Assembly: GCF_907163125.1 (NCBI RefSeq)
Contig: NZ_OU015319.1
Coordinates: 2,604,001 to 2,668,000, forward strand
Source of the DNA: Cloacibacterium caeni
GTDB lineage: Bacteria; Bacteroidota; Bacteroidia; Flavobacteriales; Weeksellaceae
Reading direction: 5' to 3'
Length of the DNA stretch: 64,000 nt
Within the stretch, counting starts at the first letter, position 1; each line of letters starts with the position of its first letter. Below the pieces are notes generated by a model. The model was given only the letters and a program-made list of their open reading frames with translations, had not been told where the DNA came from and did not search any database. The translations under genes were made by a program, and so were the position numbers. Shown in pieces: positions 25,653-34,405 of the stretch.

Positions 25653-25684
25653 TTGTGAATGGAATAAAATTTGTTTTAAATTTG
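25653..25684 (+). promoter_or_regulatory. Promoter of the M48 protease lipoprotein
   Basis: TTG at 25653-25655, 21 bases, then TAAATTTG at 25677-25684, followed by ATG at 25709. It lies inside the longer open frame that begins at 25604, so the ATG at 25709 is the better start. Confidence 0.6.
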
Positions 25685-25708
25685 CTTCAAGTATTAAATC
25701 ACATAAAA

Positions 25709-26518
25709 ATGAAAATAAAAACTATTATCGCTACCGGAGCTGTTTCTTTAGCATTAGTTGCTTGTGTAACGAATCCAATTACAGGTAGAAAATCTGTACA
25801 AATTGTAGGAAATGACCAACTTTCTGCAATGGGAGTGCAAGAATATCAAACTGCGCTTTCTAAAGCTAAAGTTATCACTAATACTACTGATGCAACTCGA
25901 GTAAAAAATGTAGGAATTAGAATAAAAAATGCTGCAACTAATTATTATAAAAGCATTGGTAGAGAAGCAGATTTGCAAGGGTATAACTGGGAGTTTAATT
26001 TATTAGAAGACAAACAGTTAAACGCTTGGTGTATGCCTGGTGGAAAAGTAGCTTTCTACACAGGAATTATGCCCGTTTGTAAAGACGAAACAGGTATTGC
26101 TGTAGTAATGGGACACGAAGTTTCTCACGCTCTTGCAGGTCACGGAAATGAAAGAATTTCTCAAGCAATGATTGCACAATATGGTGGTGCAATTGCTGGT
26201 GGTGTGATTTCGAATGATAAATTACAACAAATTTTTCAAGTTGCATATCCAATTGGAGCGCAAGTTGCACTTCTTAAATATGGAAGAAGTCAAGAATTAG
26301 AAGCAGATCAAATGGGATTATATATCATGGCAATGGCTGGATATGACCCAAGACAATCACTACCTTTCTGGGAAAGAATGGAAGCTCAAGCTGCCAATTC
26401 ACAAAGACCACCAGAATTTTTATCAACTCACCCAAGTCCAGATACTAGAAGATCAGACTTAAATAAACATATGACCAAAGCGCTTGAATATTACAAGCAA
26501 GCTGGTGGAAAAATGTAA
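25709..26518 (+). CDS. M48 family metallopeptidase lipoprotein
   Basis: A zinc protease anchored in the envelope. The lipobox is LALVACVTNP (Cys about 19). The HExxH motif is in VVMGHEVSHALAGHG near residue 135, and the third zinc ligand Glu is in SQELEADQMGLYIM. The 269-residue protein resembles Bacteroidota LoiP/YcaL/BepA-like M48 lipoproteins without TPR repeats. It may help quality control of outer membrane proteins (inference). It is monocistronic with a clear promoter and terminator. Confidence 0.88.
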   Translation: MKIKTIIATGAVSLALVACVTNPITGRKSVQIVGNDQLSAMGVQEYQTALSKAKVITNTTDATRVKNVGIRIKNAATNYYKSIGREADLQGYNWEFNLLEDKQLNAWCMPGGKVAFYTGIMPVCKDETGIAVVMGHEVSHALAGHGNERISQAMIAQYGGAIAGGVISNDKLQQIFQVAYPIGAQVALLKYGRSQELEADQMGLYIMAMAGYDPRQSLPFWERMEAQAANSQRPPEFLSTHPSPDTRRSDLNKHMTKALEYYKQAGGKM

Positions 26519-26536
26519 ATAATTTAAAATAATAAC

Positions 26537-26577
26537 AAAAACCTTCTTAAATTTTTTTAAATTTGAGAAGGTTTTAT
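26537..26577 (+). terminator. Terminator after the M48 gene
   Basis: AAAACCTTCT pairs with AGAAGGTTTT around an AT-rich centre that can pair further, and is followed by ATTTT. Confidence 0.7.
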
Positions 26578-26595
26578 TTTAAAAATACGTTAAAA

Positions 26596-26910
26596 ATGAA
26601 AAATTTAACAATTATAGGAATTATCCTTTTAAGTATTTCTGGATTGCTGTTTTATATGACCACCAATTTAGAAGTAGAAGAATTTACACTTTCTCACTTT
26701 ATGGGAATAATGGGAGGCGTAGGAATTGGTTTAATTATAGGAGGAATTGTAGGATATGCAAGTAAAGGCTCTTCTATAAAAGCGGAACAAAAAAGAAAAG
26801 AATTACAAAGATTGCAGCAAGAAAAGATAGAAATAGAAAAGCAAGCTGCTGAGTTAGCGCAACAAAATGTAAATCCAACTCCTAATAATTCTGATAATAG
26901 TAATCTATAA
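26596..26910 (+). CDS. Small membrane protein of unknown function
   Basis: From ATG 26596 the product is 104 residues. Two hydrophobic helices (about 3-22 and 38-60, the second glycine-rich: MGGVGIGLIIGGIVGYASKG) are followed by a charged coiled-coil-like tail (EQKRKELQRLQQEKIEIEKQ) and an Asn/Pro-rich end. The frame extends upstream into the terminator, which excludes the earlier start. A two-TM plus coil layout resembles YtxH-like or phage-shock-like small proteins, but I cannot assign it. A strong terminator follows. Confidence 0.65.
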   Translation: MKNLTIIGIILLSISGLLFYMTTNLEVEEFTLSHFMGIMGGVGIGLIIGGIVGYASKGSSIKAEQKRKELQRLQQEKIEIEKQAAELAQQNVNPTPNNSDNSNL

Positions 26911-26914
26911 AATG

Positions 26915-26948
26915 AAAAATCTCGGCTGCGAAGCAGCCGAGATTTTTT
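26915..26948. terminator. Bidirectional terminator
   Basis: AAAAATCTCGGCTGC pairs perfectly with GCAGCCGAGATTTTT over a three-base loop. It serves the small membrane protein on plus and the beta-barrel gene on minus. Confidence 0.9.
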
Positions 26949-26975
26949 ATGTTTTTAATAAATTTCCTTAATTTT

Positions 26976-27611
26976 TTAGAAATTTAAACCAACTCCGAAC
27001 ATTAATAAACTCGGTCTGTTGTCATATCTAATTTCATCAATAGAAGAAGATGTATTTGTATTAATGAATTTTCTTTGGTCATTGCTAAATGCACCTTCGT
27101 ATCTTGCAGAAACTACCAATTTAGAAATAGTAACCTGTGCCCCGAATTGATAGCCTAAAGTAAATTCTTTCGTAGCATTTTCTTTAAAATCATTATATTG
27201 ATTATCTGTAGAAAGGTTGTAAGATGCTACAGGTCCTGCATAAATACCTAGTGTTTTTCCTAATACATTATATCCTACTAAAACAGGCAAATCTGCTCTG
27301 TTGTTTTTAACTGTAATGGTAGTGTTAGTTCCTTCTACTGTAAAATCTTTACTAAAAGTAGTGTAATACAATTCTGGTTGAATAAAAATTCCAAGAGGGG
27401 TATCAATTTTTAGTGAAATACCTGCGTTATAGCCTACGTTATTCTTTCCTTTGTCTTCGTATGCATCTACAGTTCCATTTTTTATGTTTTCCCAAGTAGG
27501 ATCACCAGTTTGGTAAATAACATTGGCTTTCGCTCCGAAAGTTACCTGCGAGAATGACAGCAATGATGCCGTTACAAATAATGTGCTAAATATTTTCTTG
27601 ATCTGTTTCAT
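26976..27611 (-). CDS. Outer membrane beta-barrel protein (porin-family fold)
   Basis: A 211-residue exported protein. The signal peptide ends near residue 27 (LLSFSQVTFGAKA). The body has alternating amphipathic strands (GYNAGISLKIDTPLGIFIQP, FTLGYQFGAQVTISKLVVSA) and ends in LLMFGVGLNF, with a terminal Phe as in outer membrane barrels recognised by BAM. The start ATG lies inside the last codons of the MlaF gene (26-base overlap), suggesting translational coupling in the operon mlaE-mlaF-barrel. Ligand unknown. Confidence 0.75.
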   Translation of the reverse strand: MKQIKKIFSTLFVTASLLSFSQVTFGAKANVIYQTGDPTWENIKNGTVDAYEDKGKNNVGYNAGISLKIDTPLGIFIQPELYYTTFSKDFTVEGTNTTITVKNNRADLPVLVGYNVLGKTLGIYAGPVASYNLSTDNQYNDFKENATKEFTLGYQFGAQVTISKLVVSARYEGAFSNDQRKFINTNTSSSIDEIRYDNRPSLLMFGVGLNF

Positions 27612-28410
27612 TTTCTATTGTTGTTATAATGTTATCTATACTTGTTTTATTGATTTTGATAAGATATTCTCTTAATTCTTTAAATAATTCTGAAGAATAA
27701 ACGAAATCTATCAGGTAATTATTGTCTGAGGTGATTAAAATATCTTTTGTTCCTTCCCATTCTTTAATTCCTTTTCTCAAGTATACAATTTTCTCGCCAA
27801 TTGTCATTACAGAATTCATATCGTGAGAATTGATAATCGTAGTGGTATTATATTCTTCGGTGATTTCTGCAATTAAATCATCAATTATGTTTGCGGTAAA
27901 AGGGTCTAGCCCAGAGTTGGGCTCGTCACAAAACAAATATCTTGGGTTATTAACAATTGCTCTCGCAATCGCTACTCTTTTTTGCATTCCTCCTGAAATC
28001 TCAGATGGAAATTTTTTTTCTGCATTTTCTAAGTGAACTCTACCAATTACTTCTTTCACTCGTTTTTTCTTTTCAGTAAAAGTAAGGTTGGTAAACATAT
28101 CTAGAGGAAACATAATATTGTCTTGAACCGTCATGGAATCAAACAATGCGCTTCCTTGAAATACGGTTCCTATTTCTGCTCTCACTGCCTCTTTTTCTTG
28201 ACGAGACATGCCTACAATATCTCTTCCGTCAAATAAAATATGTCCGCTGGTTGGTTCAAAAACATTCAGTAAACTTTTTAGAAAGACCGTTTTTCCTGAA
28301 CCAGACTGTCCTATCACTAAGTTTACCTTTCCAGTTTCGAAAGTGGTGGTAATTCCTTTCAGAACTTCTACACCATCAAAACTTTTTCTTAAATCTTTTA
28401 CTTCTATCAT
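27586..28410 (-). CDS. mlaF: ABC transporter ATP-binding protein, MlaF-like
   Basis: The ATPase of an MCE-type lipid transport system. Walker A GQSGSGKT (about residue 34), signature SGGMQKRVAIARAI (about 135), Walker B YLFCDEPNSGLDP (about 160) and switch His in INSHDMNSV are all present. The PNSGLDP variant is typical of MlaF. It shares one base with the upstream permease gene and overlaps the beta-barrel gene. The matching MCE protein is not adjacent here. A candidate is at 41136. Confidence 0.9.
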   Translation of the reverse strand: MIEVKDLRKSFDGVEVLKGITTTFETGKVNLVIGQSGSGKTVFLKSLLNVFEPTSGHILFDGRDIVGMSRQEKEAVRAEIGTVFQGSALFDSMTVQDNIMFPLDMFTNLTFTEKKKRVKEVIGRVHLENAEKKFPSEISGGMQKRVAIARAIVNNPRYLFCDEPNSGLDPFTANIIDDLIAEITEEYNTTTIINSHDMNSVMTIGEKIVYLRKGIKEWEGTKDILITSDNNYLIDFVYSSELFKELREYLIKINKTSIDNIITTIENETDQENI

Positions 28411-29159
28411 TAGCTTAAGAACATTTGTGTTAATACTAAGTTAGCAATGATGATGGCTACTATAGTCCAAACTACAGCTTGTGTACTTGCCCTACCTACT
28501 TCTAAAGATCCTCCACTTACTTTATAGCCAAAAAAAGCAGGGATGGTAGCAATAAGGAATGCAAATACAGCTGTTTTTAAAAATGCATACCAAATATAAA
28601 ATGGTGGCATATACATTTGAATTCCTGAAATATAGTCTGCTTTAGACCAGTTTCCTGTCGCAATACCTGCAAGATGACCTCCCCATATTCCAAAAACCAT
28701 ACTTATAGCAATTAGCAATGGATTGAAAATTACACTTGCTAAAATTTTTGGTAAAATCAAGAAATTTGCAGAATTTACTCCCATAATATCTAAAGCGTCT
28801 ATTTGCTCTGTAACTCTCATTGTTCCAATACTCGAAGTAATATAAGAACCTACTTTACCGGCTAGAATTACAGAAATAATTGTAGGGGCAAATTCTAGAA
28901 TTAAGACAACTTTGGTAGCATAACCAATAAAAGGAGCGGGAATGGGTATAGAAGAATTTCTAAAATTATTATACATCTGTATTGCGATTACAGCTCCTAC
29001 AAATATTGAGGTAAATAAAGTGAGTCCAAAAGAATTTACTCCCAAGTCATTGATTTCTCTCATGAGAAGTTTAAAAAAAACTTGCCTTTTTTGAGGTTTT
29101 TGAATTACTTTTCCTAATAGTAAAAAGTATTGTCCTATTGCGCTTAAAAGTTTTAACAT
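28410..29159 (-). CDS. mlaE: MlaE-family ABC permease
   Basis: A 249-residue permease of the MlaE (DUF140) family with five or six hydrophobic segments. Recognisable stretches include VILEFAPTIISVILAGKVGS and YITSSIGTMRVTEQIDALDI, followed by MGV, the conserved MlaE core, and the C-terminal VGRASTQAVVWTIVAIIIAN. It works with MlaF in moving phospholipids between inner and outer membrane. It is the first gene of a three-gene minus-strand operon. Confidence 0.92.
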   Translation of the reverse strand: MLKLLSAIGQYFLLLGKVIQKPQKRQVFFKLLMREINDLGVNSFGLTLFTSIFVGAVIAIQMYNNFRNSSIPIPAPFIGYATKVVLILEFAPTIISVILAGKVGSYITSSIGTMRVTEQIDALDIMGVNSANFLILPKILASVIFNPLLIAISMVFGIWGGHLAGIATGNWSKADYISGIQMYMPPFYIWYAFLKTAVFAFLIATIPAFFGYKVSGGSLEVGRASTQAVVWTIVAIIIANLVLTQMFLS

Positions 29160-29218
29160 AACCGTGCGAAGTTACATTTTTTAGGATTAATAATTTTATA
29201 GAATTTCAATTTATTGTT

Positions 29219-30586
29219 CTAAATGGCTTTCTGGTCTCCTTTTATTACTAATAAAATGGTTTTAAGAATTATAACTGCATCTAAAATGATACTCCAATTT
29301 TTCACGTAGAATGAATCCGCAATAATTCTTTTTTTCATTTCTACTTCCATTTCGCCAGTGTCACCACGCAAACCGCTTACTTGTGCAAGTCCCGTAATGC
29401 CAGGTTTTACTAAACTTCTCACCGAATATCTTCCAATTTTTGCCTTGTAAAATTCATCAATTAATAACATGTGAGGTCTAGGTCCTACTACAGACATATC
29501 TCCTCTTAAAACATTAATGAATTGAGGCATTTCGTCTAAACTGGTTTTTCTAAGAAATTTGCCAATTTTAGTAATTCTACTATCATTTTGTGAGGTAGTC
29601 TTGGTGGTAGATTCTTCATTTTCAATCATGGTTCTGAATTTGAGACATTCAAAAATTTCATCATGAAATCCATATCTTTTTTGTTTGAAGAATACACTTC
29701 CTTTACTGTCTAATTTGATCAATAAAGCAAGGATGGGGAAAAGCCAAGTCGCAATAAAAATTAAAACCAAAAGCGAGAATAAAATATCAAAACTTCTCTT
29801 GATAATCGCATTACTATAATAGTGCAAAGGAAATTTCGAAGGCGTTAAAATCGGTTGAGTTTCTATGTATCCCAAATCATATTGGAAAAAATCGTTTTGA
29901 ATAGCACTTGGAATTAATGAAATTTTTATCTTATCATTTTCTGCTTCTCTATTGATCTCTTCAAGTAGTTTTTTGCTTAAATGATTTTGAGTAGGAATAA
30001 AAACGGTGTGAATTTCTTTTTCCCTCCAAAAATTTTGAAGCTCTGTAATATTAATTTCTTCATTGGGAAATTCATAAACTCTATAACCATAATCTTTACG
30101 TTGCGTAACAATATCTTTTAAAATTTCAGAAGATGAATTTTCTGCGATAAACATTACATTTCTGTAGTTTCCACCTTGTGCTCTAATGTACTTTAAGGTA
30201 AAGAAAATGAATGACTTAACCAAAAATAAAATAATGAAAAGCGTAAACGTAATCCAGAATCTTTCATACTTCAAAAATTCATTATTGCTGACTCTGGCTA
30301 AAAGTACAATTCCCAATAGAAAGATGAAAATATGAGTGACAATACGCTCTACATAAAGTGTATACGTAAGGTTTCTAGGAATGGAATACAATTTTGTCCT
30401 TCCACTTAAAAGAATCCAAAAAAGACTTAATAGCAGAAGTGACAAAACGTTTTCTTCTGTTCTTGCTTTTTCTAAAACATATTCATGTCTCATCAGAAAA
30501 AAGAACACAAAAACAGCAGCCACGATTAAAATATCGAGGATTATGATAGCGCTTTTAAAATATCTAGAGTATCTTAATTTCTGCAT
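29219..30586 (-). CDS. Polyprenyl-phosphate sugar phosphotransferase (WcaJ/exopolysaccharide type)
   Basis: Starts surface polysaccharide synthesis by placing a sugar-1-phosphate on undecaprenyl phosphate. The N-terminal half has four hydrophobic helices (about 10-130) and a Rossmann-like CoA-binding-type domain (about 140-240). The C-terminal catalytic domain (about 265-455) shows KRSFDILFSLLVL, FFKQKRYG, ECLKFRTM, RKTSLDEMPQFINVLRGDMS, VGPRPH and KPGITGLAQVSG. The 455-residue length is full. It may supply the GT4/flippase cluster at 46-50 kb, though it is not linked to it. Confidence 0.9.
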   Translation of the reverse strand: MQKLRYSRYFKSAIIILDILIVAAVFVFFFLMRHEYVLEKARTEENVLSLLLLSLFWILLSGRTKLYSIPRNLTYTLYVERIVTHIFIFLLGIVLLARVSNNEFLKYERFWITFTLFIILFLVKSFIFFTLKYIRAQGGNYRNVMFIAENSSSEILKDIVTQRKDYGYRVYEFPNEEINITELQNFWREKEIHTVFIPTQNHLSKKLLEEINREAENDKIKISLIPSAIQNDFFQYDLGYIETQPILTPSKFPLHYYSNAIIKRSFDILFSLLVLIFIATWLFPILALLIKLDSKGSVFFKQKRYGFHDEIFECLKFRTMIENEESTTKTTSQNDSRITKIGKFLRKTSLDEMPQFINVLRGDMSVVGPRPHMLLIDEFYKAKIGRYSVRSLVKPGITGLAQVSGLRGDTGEMEVEMKKRIIADSFYVKNWSIILDAVIILKTILLVIKGDQKAI

Positions 30587-30623
30587 GTTTTAGAAAAAAA
30601 AGTCCTTACAAAGTTGCTAAATT

Positions 30624-31253
30624 TTATGGAATATTAAGATATTTATGTGTTTGTACAGAAGCTTGCCATTTAGGATTTGCCAAAATAAAATCGGTAATCT
30701 TAGGATACATTTCGTTTCTTTTGCTCCATTCACTTTGTAGATACAGTTTACAATCTTCTGAAACTTTTGCAGCTTGTTCTTCAGCGAAGGTAAAATCATG
30801 GTTGTTAAATACTATGATTTTCAACTCATTAGCTACTTTGTAAATTTCTTCTTTTGGTAAGCCTGTTTTCTTTGGAGAAAGCGTAATCCAGTCCAGTGTT
30901 CCGCTCATATCATAAGCTCCAGAAGTTTCGATGTGAATTTGGCAGCCTAATTCTTTTAATCTTTTGGTCAAAATTTCTAAATTCCACATCAGTGGTTCTC
31001 CTCCTGTTAGAACAATGGTTTTGCAATAACTTGCTGCAATTTCTGCAATTTCTACGGTATCCATCAAAGGATGTAATTCTGGGTCCCAACTTTCCTTCAC
31101 ATCACACCAATGACAACCAACGTCGCAACCGCCTAGTCTGATGAAATATGCAGCTTTTCCTGTGTGAGCTCCTTCTCCTTGTAAAGTATAAAAATGCTCC
31201 ATCACTGGGAGCATTTTTCCTTCTTTCAATAATATTTCTTTTGTTAAATCCAA
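30624..31253 (-). CDS. queE: 7-carboxy-7-deazaguanine synthase
   Basis: A radical-SAM enzyme of the queuosine pathway. The N-terminus HFYTLQGEGAHTGKAAYFIR is followed by the cluster motif GGCDVGCHWCDVKESW (CxxxCxxC) near residues 43-51, and then TGGEPLMWNLE. Length 209 aa is normal. It is three bases after folD, so probably co-transcribed with it. queC, queD and queF are not in the window. PflA, at 17.7-18.4 kb, is the other radical-SAM protein here. Confidence 0.93.
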   Translation of the reverse strand: MDLTKEILLKEGKMLPVMEHFYTLQGEGAHTGKAAYFIRLGGCDVGCHWCDVKESWDPELHPLMDTVEIAEIAASYCKTIVLTGGEPLMWNLEILTKRLKELGCQIHIETSGAYDMSGTLDWITLSPKKTGLPKEEIYKVANELKIIVFNNHDFTFAEEQAAKVSEDCKLYLQSEWSKRNEMYPKITDFILANPKWQASVQTHKYLNIP

Positions 31254-31256
31254 TTC

Positions 31257-32144
31257 TTAATCTTTATAAATCGTGTGTTTGTATGCTAAAATAGTATTTT
31301 TTAATAACATCGCTCTTGTCATTGGTCCCACTCCTCCTGGAACTGGAGTAATCCAACTTGCTTTTTTCTCACAACTAGCAAAATCTACGTCTCCTACAAT
31401 TCTATAACCTTTTGGTGCATTAGCATCTTCTACTCGGGTAATTCCTACGTCTACAATCACTACACCATCTTTAATCATATCTTCTTTTAAAAATTCTGGA
31501 TCTCCTAATGCAGTAATCACAATGTCTGCATTTTTGGTAAATTCTTCAATGTGTGGAGTGTAAGAGTGCGTTACCGTAACCGTAGCATTTCCTGGAAAAT
31601 CTTTTCTTCCCATTAAGATAGACATCGGTCTTCCTACGATTTTACTTCTACCGATAATGACACAGTTTTTACCTTTGGTTTCGATGTTATAACGTTCTAA
31701 TAATGTAAGGATTCCAAAAGGTGTAGCTGGTAAAAATGTACTCATTTCGAGTGCCATTCTTCCAAAATTTTCAGGGTGAAAACCATCTACATCTTTATGA
31801 GAATTAATCGCCATGATTACTTTTTCTTGGTCCATCTGTTTTGGTAAAGGCAACTGAACGATGAATCCGTCAACTTCTGGATCTACATTGAGTTCTGCAA
31901 TTTTTTCTAAAACTTCTGCTTCAGAAGCGGTGCTCGAAAATCTGTAAAGTGATGAGGTAAATCCTACTTCTTTACAATCTTTTATTTTGCTGGCAACGTA
32001 AGTTTCGCTCGCGCCGTTGTTTCCTACTAAAATTGCTGCGAGATGAGGTGCTCTTTTGCCGCTTGCAATAATTTTTTCTACGTCTGCTTTAATTTCAGCC
32101 TTTATTTCTTTAGAAACTTTTAGACCGTCGAGAATTTGTGCCAT
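31257..32144 (-). CDS. folD: Bifunctional methylenetetrahydrofolate dehydrogenase/cyclohydrolase
   Basis: Interconverts methylene-, methenyl- and formyl-tetrahydrofolate. Visible motifs are YVASKIKDCKEVGF with the catalytic Lys, GFIVQLPLPKQMD, KDVDGFHPENFG, PATPFGILTLLERY, VIIGRSKIVGRPMSILM and the C-terminal TPVPGGVGPMTRAML. Length 295 aa is standard. It lies between pgi (40-base gap) and queE on the minus strand. Confidence 0.95.
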   Translation of the reverse strand: MAQILDGLKVSKEIKAEIKADVEKIIASGKRAPHLAAILVGNNGASETYVASKIKDCKEVGFTSSLYRFSSTASEAEVLEKIAELNVDPEVDGFIVQLPLPKQMDQEKVIMAINSHKDVDGFHPENFGRMALEMSTFLPATPFGILTLLERYNIETKGKNCVIIGRSKIVGRPMSILMGRKDFPGNATVTVTHSYTPHIEEFTKNADIVITALGDPEFLKEDMIKDGVVIVDVGITRVEDANAPKGYRIVGDVDFASCEKKASWITPVPGGVGPMTRAMLLKNTILAYKHTIYKD

Positions 32145-32183
32145 GTTTTTTCTTTTTATTTACTTTTTAGATTTATTCCAAAT

Positions 32184-33824
32184 TTACTTATTTTCTTTGA
32201 AATAGTTTATTAAACCATTTGTAGAAGAATCATGTGAGTTTACTTTATCATTATCAGTAAGTTCTGGTAGAATTTTTCCTGCTAACACTTTTCCTAATTC
32301 TACACCAAATTGGTCAAAACTAAACACGTTCCAAATCACACCCTGTACGAAGATTTTGTGTTCGTAAAGTGCGATGAGTTGTCCTAGTGAAAAAGGAGTT
32401 AGTTCATTGATAAAGAATGAATTAGTAGGGGTGTTTCCCATGAAGGTTTTGAATTTTACTAATTTTTCAATTTCTTCTTCAGATTTTCCTTCTTTTACCA
32501 ATTCTGCTCTTGCTTCGTCTTCGCTTTTTCCGAATGCAAGTGCCTCAGTTTGAGCGAAAAAGTTCGCTAATAATTTTTCTTGATGGTCTGAAACTTCGTT
32601 GCAAGATTTTACATAAGCGATAAAATCTGCAGGAATGAGTTCTGTTCCTTGGTGAATCAATTGATAGAAAGCATGTTGACCATTTGTTCCAGGTTCTCCC
32701 CAAATAATTGGGCCCGTTTGATAAGTTACATATTCACCATTTCTGTCTACTGATTTTCCGTTAGATTCCATATCTCCTTGTTGAAGATACGCTGCAAATC
32801 TATCTAGATATTGAGAGTAAGGTAAAATAGCATAAGAGCTTGCATCAAAGAAATTTCTGTACCAAATTCCCAAAAGCCCCATTAAAACAGGAACGTTTTC
32901 TTTGAAATCTGCCGTTTGGAAATGCACATCGGTTTCATAAGCTCCTTTCAATAAATTTTCAAAATTTTCATAACCCACTGCTAGAACGATGCTTAAACCA
33001 ATAGCGCTCCAAAGTGAATATCTTCCGCCAACCCAATCCCAGAACTCGAAAATATTTTCTTCTGCAATTCCGAACGCTTTAACTGCTTGAATATTAGTAG
33101 ATAAAGCTACGAAGTGTTTCGCTACATCTTCTTCTTTTCCAGCTTTTAAGAACCAAGATTTTGCAGAATTTGCATTGGTCATGGTTTCTTGAGTGGTAAA
33201 CGTTTTAGAAGCTACGATGAAAAGTGTAGTCTCAGGATTTAAGTTTTTCACTACTTCTGCCATGTGATTTCCGTCTACATTCGAAACGAAATGTACATTT
33301 AATCTTGTTTTAAAATGCTTAAGCGCCGAAACTACCATTACAGGTCCTAAATCTGAACCTCCAATTCCGATGTTTACCACATCAGTAATTTCTTTTCCGC
33401 TGAAACCTTTGTGCGCTCCTGAAATTACTTTTTCGGAGAAAGCTTTCATGTGATCAAGAACTTTTTTGATTCCTGGTTTTATGTTTTCGCCGTCTACAAG
33501 AATTTCTTTGTCAGAAAAATCTCTTAAAGCAGTGTGAAGTACCGCTCTTTTTTCGGTTTCATTTATTTTTTCACCAGAAAACATAGCGTTAATGGCAGCT
33601 TTCAATTGTGTTTCTTCTGCCAATTGAAGCAATAAATCAAATGCTTTTTGGTCAATTAAATTTTTAGAAAAATCAAAAAGATAATTTTCTTTTTTTACTG
33701 AAAACTGTTGGAAACGATCAGTGTTTTCTTGAAAAAGTGTTCTTAGGTCAAAATCATTTTGTGCAAAATGTTCGTTGAGTGATTTCCAAGCTTGTGTGTT
33801 TTCTGGATTTATTTTTGGTAACAT
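32184..33824 (-). CDS. pgi: Glucose-6-phosphate isomerase
   Basis: A glycolytic isomerase of 546 residues. The two family signatures are present: [15 protein letters not shown] near 150 with the [11 protein letters not shown] phosphate-binding stretch, and the C-terminal [16 protein letters not shown] near 510. Active-site candidates are Glu in MESNGKSV and His in [14 protein letters not shown]. It is probably first in a pgi-folD-queE unit. Its upstream region contains GGTTTAA twice in a row. Confidence 0.95.
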   Translation of the reverse strand: MLPKINPENTQAWKSLNEHFAQNDFDLRTLFQENTDRFQQFSVKKENYLFDFSKNLIDQKAFDLLLQLAEETQLKAAINAMFSGEKINETEKRAVLHTALRDFSDKEILVDGENIKPGIKKVLDHMKAFSEKVISGAHKGFSGKEITDVVNIGIGGSDLGPVMVVSALKHFKTRLNVHFVSNVDGNHMAEVVKNLNPETTLFIVASKTFTTQETMTNANSAKSWFLKAGKEEDVAKHFVALSTNIQAVKAFGIAEENIFEFWDWVGGRYSLWSAIGLSIVLAVGYENFENLLKGAYETDVHFQTADFKENVPVLMGLLGIWYRNFFDASSYAILPYSQYLDRFAAYLQQGDMESNGKSVDRNGEYVTYQTGPIIWGEPGTNGQHAFYQLIHQGTELIPADFIAYVKSCNEVSDHQEKLLANFFAQTEALAFGKSEDEARAELVKEGKSEEEIEKLVKFKTFMGNTPTNSFFINELTPFSLGQLIALYEHKIFVQGVIWNVFSFDQFGVELGKVLAGKILPELTDNDKVNSHDSSTNGLINYFKENK

Positions 33825-33916
33825 AATTCTTTTGGTTTAAGGTTTAACAACTAAAATTTACAGTTTTATTCATCTTCATAAAACGGACAAAGTCCGTGCA
33901 AATTTACGCAAAAATA

Positions 33917-33942
33917 AAAGCCCCGAAAAATTTCAGGGCTTT
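33917..33942 (-). terminator. Terminator-like hairpin between divergent genes
   Basis: AAAGCCC pairs with GGGCTTT, with an inner GAAA/TTTC. A T-run follows only when read on the minus strand. It therefore stops transcription running leftward, although the gene immediately to its right is on plus. It could stop read-through from the DUF4349 gene at 34406-35335. Confidence 0.6.
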
Positions 33943-33950
33943 AAGATTTT

Positions 33951-34403
33951 ATGAATTTTGTTATCTTTGAGAAAAATAATAACGTGATTTTTCAAATACT
34001 TTTATCTTTTACGGTAATCTCTTTAGGTTTTGTTTCTTTTTTCTATTTTACAAGATTGGTTGACTTCAATAAAAATTATTTATATCTTTCTCTAGGCTTA
34101 CTTTTTTTGACTGTTTTGTGTTTTTTATTTTTTGAAAAATTTCAGCAAGAATTTCCAGCTTTCAAATTTGCATTGATTTTAATGTTTTCTTTTGCGGTTC
34201 CCATTTTATTTTTCATGAGAAAAATTATGGATTTCAGAATGAAAAATTTCACAGAAAGTAATAATCAAAATAAAGGATTACAAAACTTATATACTCATTT
34301 TAAAAAACTAGAAGAATATGCTTTTGCCTTCTTTTTAGTGATGATTGTCTTTTATCAAATCTTAATAATTTGGGTTCCTAAAATTACAGAAAACATTCAT
34401 TAG
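33951..34403 (+). CDS. Putative membrane protein of unknown function
   Basis: A 150-residue frame with three or four hydrophobic segments (about 12-32, 42-60, 70-90 and 125-145). The middle loop and the NQNKGLQNLYTHFKKLEEYA stretch are polar. TATCTTTG lies inside the frame at 33962-33969, so translation may instead begin at GTG 33984 on a nearly leaderless transcript, giving 139 residues. It ends two bases before the convergent DUF4349 gene, with no terminator between. I do not recognise a family. Confidence 0.55.
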   Translation: MNFVIFEKNNNVIFQILLSFTVISLGFVSFFYFTRLVDFNKNYLYLSLGLLFLTVLCFLFFEKFQQEFPAFKFALILMFSFAVPILFFMRKIMDFRMKNFTESNNQNKGLQNLYTHFKKLEEYAFAFFLVMIVFYQILIIWVPKITENIH

Positions 34404-34405
34404 TA

